From Halobacillus shinanisalinarum (GTDB taxonomy: Bacteria; Bacillota; Bacilli; Bacillales; Halobacillaceae), in the NCBI RefSeq assembly GCF_022919835.1, contig NZ_CP095074.1, positions 3,205,501-3,269,500 on the forward strand: a DNA stretch of 64,000 bases. Direction: 5' to 3'. Shown here piece after piece: positions 59,303-64,000 of this stretch. A program made the translations under genes and the position numbers. Every line of letters starts with the position of its first letter. Positions within the stretch are counted from its first letter, which is position 1. The notes beneath the pieces were generated by a model, which did no database searches, had not been told where the DNA came from, and was given only the letters and a program-made list of their open reading frames with translations.

Positions 59303-60226
59303 TTGCAAATAAAAAACATCGAGGTGGATCAAAGCTTAAAAGAACTCACCAACCATCGTACAGTCGCTTTACCGATTGCCTGTTATGAAACAACGATTCG
59401 TCAATATATACAAGGTTATATACCCCTTCACTGGCATGATGAAATACAATTTGTTTTGGTTGTAAAAGGGGAAGCAACCTTTCAAATAAATGAAGAAAAA
59501 ATAGTGGTTCGAGAAGGAGACGGAGTGTTTATAAATAGTGGCTGCCTGCATATGGCAGAAGAAAAGAATCAGTCGGGCTGTGTCTATATTTGTTTAAATT
59601 CTTCTCCTCATTTCGTTTTAGCACAAGAACTCTACATAGCCTATGTGTACCCCTATATTCAAGCAACTAATTTACCTTACTTATACGTCGATGCAAATGA
59701 TACTTGGGGGAAAAATATTTTAGAGGCTATGATGAAAATCAAGCAATGGATTCAACAGAAACCACCCTACTATGAAATCGACATCGCCGCACAAATCACA
59801 CTCATTTGGCAAAACCTCATTATTAATGGTTTTCCGTTAGAATACGATCAAACAGAGGCGTTAAAGCATTATCGGATGAAGCAAATGTTAAATTGGATAC
59901 ACTTCCATTATGGCGAGAAAATTATGCTAGATGATATTGCGAGTGCTGGGCAATTGAGCCGTTCCGAATGTTGTCGATATTTCAAACGAATATTAAAAAC
60001 AACACCATTACGTTATGTAACTGATTATCGAATTCAAAAAAGCTTAGTCCTACTTAAAAACGTAGATGCCAATGTTACGGAAATTGCCTATCAAGTAGGT
60101 TTTAATAGTACAAGCTATTTCATTGATAAATTCCGTAGGGCTATGAATATGACTCCATTGGCATATAAAAAATATAAAATGGATATACGTCAAACAAATT
60201 ATTTAATAAGAGGTATTTCACAATAG
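59303..60226 (+). CDS. AraC-family regulator with N-terminal cupin domain
   Basis: 307 residues: an N-terminal AraC-type cupin sensor (about 25-110, HWHDEIQFVLVVKGEATFQI) and a C-terminal pair of helix-turn-helix motifs (about 205-295; ending in DVNVTEIAYQVGF-like ANVTEIAYQVGFNSTSYF). The TTG start at 59303 follows GAGGTGATG and no better start is in frame. Placed back-to-back with the EamA transporter gene, which it probably regulates in response to a small molecule. Confidence 0.9.
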   Translation: MQIKNIEVDQSLKELTNHRTVALPIACYETTIRQYIQGYIPLHWHDEIQFVLVVKGEATFQINEEKIVVREGDGVFINSGCLHMAEEKNQSGCVYICLNSSPHFVLAQELYIAYVYPYIQATNLPYLYVDANDTWGKNILEAMMKIKQWIQQKPPYYEIDIAAQITLIWQNLIINGFPLEYDQTEALKHYRMKQMLNWIHFHYGEKIMLDDIASAGQLSRSECCRYFKRILKTTPLRYVTDYRIQKSLVLLKNVDANVTEIAYQVGFNSTSYFIDKFRRAMNMTPLAYKKYKMDIRQTNYLIRGISQ

Positions 60227-60261
60227 GAGCGCGCGTGTCGAACAAGGCGTCCTTTTGAATT

Positions 60262-60279
60262 GGGCCATATTGTGGAGTA
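60262..60279. repeat. Dispersed repeat, 3' half
   Basis: GGGCCATATTGTGGAGTA matches the second block of the copy at 56161-56178 in 16 of 18 positions. It lies in the 168-bp convergent gap between the AraC and Mrp genes. Confidence 0.45.
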
Positions 60280-60394
60280 CTCTTATATTTCGTAGTAGAC
60301 TCTCACTGCGCAGCAAAGTTCTTCTTTTTTAGAGGGCTCTGTGAAAAATAATACGTAAACTAACCGACCAAGAGTAGTTAAAAAAGACAGGATA

Positions 60395-61951
60395 TTAAAA
60401 CATTAACAATAACAACAGAATGATTAAAGTGGTAGTTGCCCATAACAAATATTTATTTAATTTTCCGTCATGATAGTTACTTAACTTATAGCCTGAATAT
60501 ACAAATAGGTTAGCCATTTTGCGATAAATATCAAAATATAGGTACCTCTCAAAGTCCTTCACTAAATATTTCTTAAATAAAATAAAGATAGGAATGGACC
60601 AAAGAAAGGGTTGAACGCCACTTACCATATGTTTTGTATCGAAATAATGAATATCTAAATCAATATTCGTTACGTTTTCTAACATAAAGGGATGAATACC
60701 AATCACTATCATCATAACCGTTAAAAATCCCAAACCTACCTGCATGCTGACGGTTGGTTTTTTATCTAAGTGAACGTTGCTATTTTTGAAAAATCCATAA
60801 TAGATAAATTTTAAAAATATCAGGGAAGTCCCAAAACTCATCACGTTCAAACCCCAGGTTAATAATGGTTCATGTATTGCCTCTTTAATAATGGTTTTAC
60901 TCATATATCCATTAAAAAAAGGAACTCCAGCTATCCCCATAAAAGCTACCCATGTTGCGATTGAAGTGACTGGAAGTTTTCTGCCCATGACTCCTAAATT
61001 TTCAAGATGATCCTTCCCTGTTGTATAAATAACCACTCCCACTGCCATAAATAATACAGTTTTATATAAAATGTGATTAACAAGGTGAAAAATACCCCCT
61101 GTTATTCCCTCTGCAGTACCAATACTAATACCCATAATCATATAACCAACCTGGATGATGATGGAATAGCTTAATAATTTACGAACCTGGTTTTGCCCTA
61201 AGGCCATTACCATTCCAAACAAAGCCGAAATAAGACCAGCATATGCCAAAATATTGATCCCAGACAGCAGGACGCTCATTACATATACTCCCACTTTTGT
61301 GGTATAGATGGACAAAACGACTGCCACATAAAAAGGAGCTTTGCTGTAAACCAATGGCATCCAAGTATGGAAACCGACAAACGCCAGCTTAACGGCTATT
61401 GCAATGATAAAAAAAGGGATTCCAGCCTCTATCGCATTCAAAGATAAACTACCTGTAGCCGAATACTGTAAAAATATCCCCCATAATAAACATAAACTTC
61501 CTGCCACGTGCATGAGAAAATAATAATACCCCGTTTTTTTAGTTACATCACTTGCCATGATAATAAGAAAAGATGAACTGATGGTCATTAACTCCCAGAA
61601 AACATATAGAGTAAACAGATCGCCGGAAAAAACCACGGTCAACGCACTACCAATAAACATAAATATTAACCTTAAACTACTTAAGGAACATATATGAATT
61701 GAATAAGTTACAGCAGCAAAGCCACCGACAGCAAAAATTAATCCTGTTAATTTACTGATAGGATCTACTCTAAAAAGAATTAAAGTATAATCGAGAAAGT
61801 CCAGTTGTAAACGATCACCAGGTATTAAATAAAAAGTAACGATAAGGGCTCCTGCAGTAATTAGGAAAGATATTAAGTATCTGATTTTATCATTAAAGGG
61901 CAAAAATAATAGTAAAGCACCTGTGATATATAAGAAACCTGGAGTAATCAT
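60395..61951 (-). CDS. Second MrpD/NuoM-like antiporter subunit
   Basis: 518 residues, about 14 membrane helices, of the proton-translocating NADH-quinone oxidoreductase/MrpD family (TLYVFWELMTISSSFLI, LMHVAGS, VKLAFVGFHTWMPLVYSKAP, HLVNHILYKTVLFMAVG). The key glutamate (FWELM) and lysine (VKLAF) of the channel are present. ATG 61951 was chosen for AGGAGG 6 nt upstream, which overlaps the stop of the preceding D gene. It is the last gene of this operon portion; two D-type subunits in tandem differ from the standard seven-gene mrp order. Confidence 0.85.
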   Translation of the reverse strand: MITPGFLYITGALLLFLPFNDKIRYLISFLITAGALIVTFYLIPGDRLQLDFLDYTLILFRVDPISKLTGLIFAVGGFAAVTYSIHICSLSSLRLIFMFIGSALTVVFSGDLFTLYVFWELMTISSSFLIIMASDVTKKTGYYYFLMHVAGSLCLLWGIFLQYSATGSLSLNAIEAGIPFFIIAIAVKLAFVGFHTWMPLVYSKAPFYVAVVLSIYTTKVGVYVMSVLLSGINILAYAGLISALFGMVMALGQNQVRKLLSYSIIIQVGYMIMGISIGTAEGITGGIFHLVNHILYKTVLFMAVGVVIYTTGKDHLENLGVMGRKLPVTSIATWVAFMGIAGVPFFNGYMSKTIIKEAIHEPLLTWGLNVMSFGTSLIFLKFIYYGFFKNSNVHLDKKPTVSMQVGLGFLTVMMIVIGIHPFMLENVTNIDLDIHYFDTKHMVSGVQPFLWSIPIFILFKKYLVKDFERYLYFDIYRKMANLFVYSGYKLSNYHDGKLNKYLLWATTTLIILLLLLMF

Positions 61952-61953
61952 CT

Positions 61954-63419
61954 TCAACCTCCTAGTAATATTCTTATGTATTCCCCATTATCCAGCAAAA
62001 ATTTTGGGATTTTATTAATGAGACTTAAAGGTAAGGAAGGTACTATACCAAATACAATACATAAAATGCCCAGAAATATAGGCGGTAATCGTAAAGATAA
62101 ACCCGGTTCTTCTATTAATTGTTCTTCTTCGTTTTTTGTATATAAGCTAACGATTACTTTTAAATAATACGTTAAAGATAAAAACGTTCCCACCAGAATA
62201 AAAAAGGCAGCATAAACAAAACCAGATTCTAGAGCTGCTTCAACAATAATCCATTTACTTACAAATCCATTGAAGGGAGGAAGGCCCACTATTGCAAGGG
62301 AAGCAACCACAAAAATAAATGAAAGTAGGGGGAATTTATAACCCAGCCCTTTAATATCTTCTATATCAACAGCGCTTAAACTAGAATTAAAAATGGCTAC
62401 AACTAAAAATAAAGTCCCTTTCATTATGGCATGATTTAGAATGTGGAAATTCCCACCGATTAATCCGCCTTCACTGCCCACAAATAATCCGATCGTGATA
62501 TACGCTATCTGGGCAATACTGGAATACGCAAGAAGCCGGATTAAATTTGATTGCTGATAGGCTAAAAAATGAGCCATAATAAAAGTCATGACTCCCCAGA
62601 GGACACCGATATGTAACATTCCACTTTCATCCAGAAAATCAATTCCAAACATAATATATAGTACTTTGATTAATGCATATACAGCAGATTTCATTACCAA
62701 TCCCGAAGATAAGACATTATAAGGGATAGGGGAATCTTCATAAGCATCTGGTATCCAGGCATGGAAAGGAATTAACCCGATCTTAATTACATAGCCAAAA
62801 ACAAAGAAGGCCATAAGTGTACTTTTGATTTTAAAAGGTATGTCATTTAATTCTAGCGAAATTTCTGCCATATTTAGAGTCCCAGTTAAATAATAAGTTA
62901 AGATTGTAGCGAGCAAAATAAAAAAGCTCCCTAATGTAGACATGATCAAATACTTAAAAGTACCTTCTATTCCTTTATCCGTATTTTTCAGCGCCGTCAA
63001 AGCGATAGAACTCAGAGAACTGACTTCCAAAAATACATAAAGATTGAATAAATCAGCAGTAAGAATCATTCCTCCAATACCGGCTGTCATTAAATAGGTA
63101 AGAATAAAATATTTATGTTTATGAATTTTGATATATTTCAGGGAAAAAATAATAACAGGTAAGAATAATATAGCGATGATTAACAAAAACATCGCGGAAA
63201 AAGGATCCACCACTAAATTTATTCCAAAGAGTCCCCAACCACCAACACTATAAACCTTGGGGGGGAACTATTATTAATCACTAAAATTAATATATAAAGA
63301 TAAATGATCGCACTACCGGTTACTAGAGGAAAAAGAGTCTTCTTAAAATATAACTTAGAAATTCCAAGAAAAAATGCGGTTAATAAAGGTAAAATGATAA
63401 CCCAGACAGCCTCTTCCAT
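61954..63419 (-). pseudogene. MrpD-like sodium/proton antiporter subunit, split by a one-base frameshift
   Basis: Two overlapping frames make one MrpD-like subunit of about 488 residues. The first starts at ATG 63419 (GGGAGG site) and runs out at 63219; the second carries the remainder to 61954. Adding one C to the C7 run (plus-strand G7 at 63259-63265) joins them and restores VGGWGLFGINLVVDPFSAM, the conserved N-terminal segment of the family. Later motifs are LYVFLEVSSLSSIAL, KIGLIPFHAWIPDAYEDSP and NHAIMKGTLF. A homopolymer sequencing error or slippage is likely; if real, the antiporter would be inactive. Confidence 0.82.
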
Positions 63420-63441
63420 TATTAACCTCCCGAAAATAAAA

Positions 63442-63777
63442 TTATCCTCTCAATTTTCGAACCTCATCTATGTTTAAAGTTCCATATCTTTTATATATCT
63501 TCATCACCAACGCTAGCATTACAGCTGTAACACTTCCCCCAATGACAATTGTTGTTAAGGCCAGTGCGTGAGGGATAGGATCAACTACTATTTCATATCC
63601 CTTGTCTAAAATAGGAGCAGTTCCACCCGGTTTATAACTCACGAGTATTAATAATAAAATCAAAGAAGATTCTACAATTGTAAATCCAATAACAATTTTC
63701 ATTAAATTTTTTTTAGTAATGATCGTATACATTCCTAGACAGAACAAAATGATGACTACAACAAATGGTATTTCCAC
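63442..63777 (-). CDS. mrpC: Mrp antiporter subunit C (NuoK-like)
   Basis: 111 residues with three membrane helices, homologous to NuoK/MrpC (GFTIVESSLILLLI, the conserved DPIPHALALTTIVIG segment). It starts with GTG at 63777 after AAGGAG, and its stop is followed closely by the D subunit. Confidence 0.9.
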   Translation of the reverse strand: MEIPFVVVIILFCLGMYTIITKKNLMKIVIGFTIVESSLILLLILVSYKPGGTAPILDKGYEIVVDPIPHALALTTIVIGGSVTAVMLALVMKIYKRYGTLNIDEVRKLRG

Positions 63778-63779
63778 TA

Positions 63780-64000
63780 TTATTTCTCCTTAATCAAACT
63801 ATTGAATATGATGGCCAGACCAGCTCCTACTTTTATCCCGATCATGACATTTAAGTAAGGTATTAACCTGGCACTAATTAATTCTCCCGCATTTCCTATT
63901 CCAAAATTGGCTTGCCCACTAGCGAGAAAATTGCTTCCAGTCAAAACTCCTAGGAATCCCAATAAAATAAAACCTACAGCTCCTATATCTTCTATTAACT
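63780..64000 (-). CDS. mrpB: Mrp antiporter subunit B, C-terminal part
   Basis: The frame is open to the right edge of the window, so only about 73 C-terminal residues are present. They show the MnhB/MrpB pattern: a glycine-rich helix (GAVGFILLGFLGVLTGSNFL), a loop, and the final amphipathic helix (IPYLNVMIGIKVGAGLAIIF). The operon continues upstream beyond the window, where E, F and G subunits would be expected. Confidence 0.82.
   Translation of the reverse strand, partial: LIEDIGAVGFILLGFLGVLTGSNFLASGQANFGIGNAGELISARLIPYLNVMIGIKVGAGLAIIFNSLIKEK

Overview
The window reads as chromosomal DNA of a Gram-positive, endospore-forming Bacillaceae. The gene order yeaC-yeaD-yebA-guaA-pbuG-yebE-yebG-purEKBCSQLFMNHD-ade-yerB-yerC-pcrB-pcrA-ligA-camS ... 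gatCAB-dgkB-rlmCD is the Bacillus subtilis order with small insertions. Strong AGGAGG ribosome sites, many GTG/TTG starts, a YjcZ-type sporulation peptide, guanine riboswitches, PurR boxes and CcpA cre sites agree. A proline symporter with proline-catabolic rocA and an Mrp-type sodium/proton antiporter suggest a salt-adapted genus (Halobacillus/Virgibacillus/Pontibacillus type); that genus-level statement is inference.

Region by region. (1) 1-10.35 kb is an accessory catabolic island: a divergent membrane protein running off the left edge, then aldehyde dehydrogenase (broken by a one-base frameshift), zinc alcohol dehydrogenase, a ThDP enzyme, a cupin and a small protein; a separately terminated type I dehydroquinase; a FadR-type GntR regulator; and a class III CoA-transferase with an HMG-CoA-lyase-like enzyme. 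The same perfect 16-bp palindrome sits in front of both enzyme blocks, which ties them into one regulon. (2) 10.4-15.7 kb: a YjcZ peptide, a sigma-region-2-like fragment and the MoxR/DUF58/transglutaminase operon. (3) 15.7-33.8 kb: purine synthesis and salvage. guaA, pbuG and the twelve-gene pur operon each have their own guanine-class riboswitch and terminator; PurBoxes lie upstream of pbuG and of purE. (4) 34-43.8 kb: adenine deaminase, yerB, yerC, pcrB-pcrA-ligA-camS. (5) 44-47.8 kb: proline use (rocA, a 42-residue symporter accessory peptide, putP) with a promoter-proximal cre site and an interlocked-helix leader before putP. (6) 47.9-55.2 kb: gatCAB, dgkB, a NERD protein, rlmCD. (7) 55.4-60.2 kb: small accessory genes (HTH/membrane pair, PdaC-like deacetylase, EamA exporter with divergent AraC regulator). 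(8) 60.4-64 kb, minus strand: part of an Mrp-like antiporter operon (B partial, C, D frameshifted, second D-like).

The least explained material is non-coding: three intergenic arrays of short motifs spaced 19-21 bp (or double that), each directly behind a terminator; two elements with interlocked A-B-A'-B' complementarity (ligA-camS gap and putP leader); and a scattered repeat seen once whole and twice as halves. Two genes are each broken by one missing base in a G/C homopolymer, which may be sequencing error. No tRNA, rRNA, CRISPR array or transposase gene was seen.
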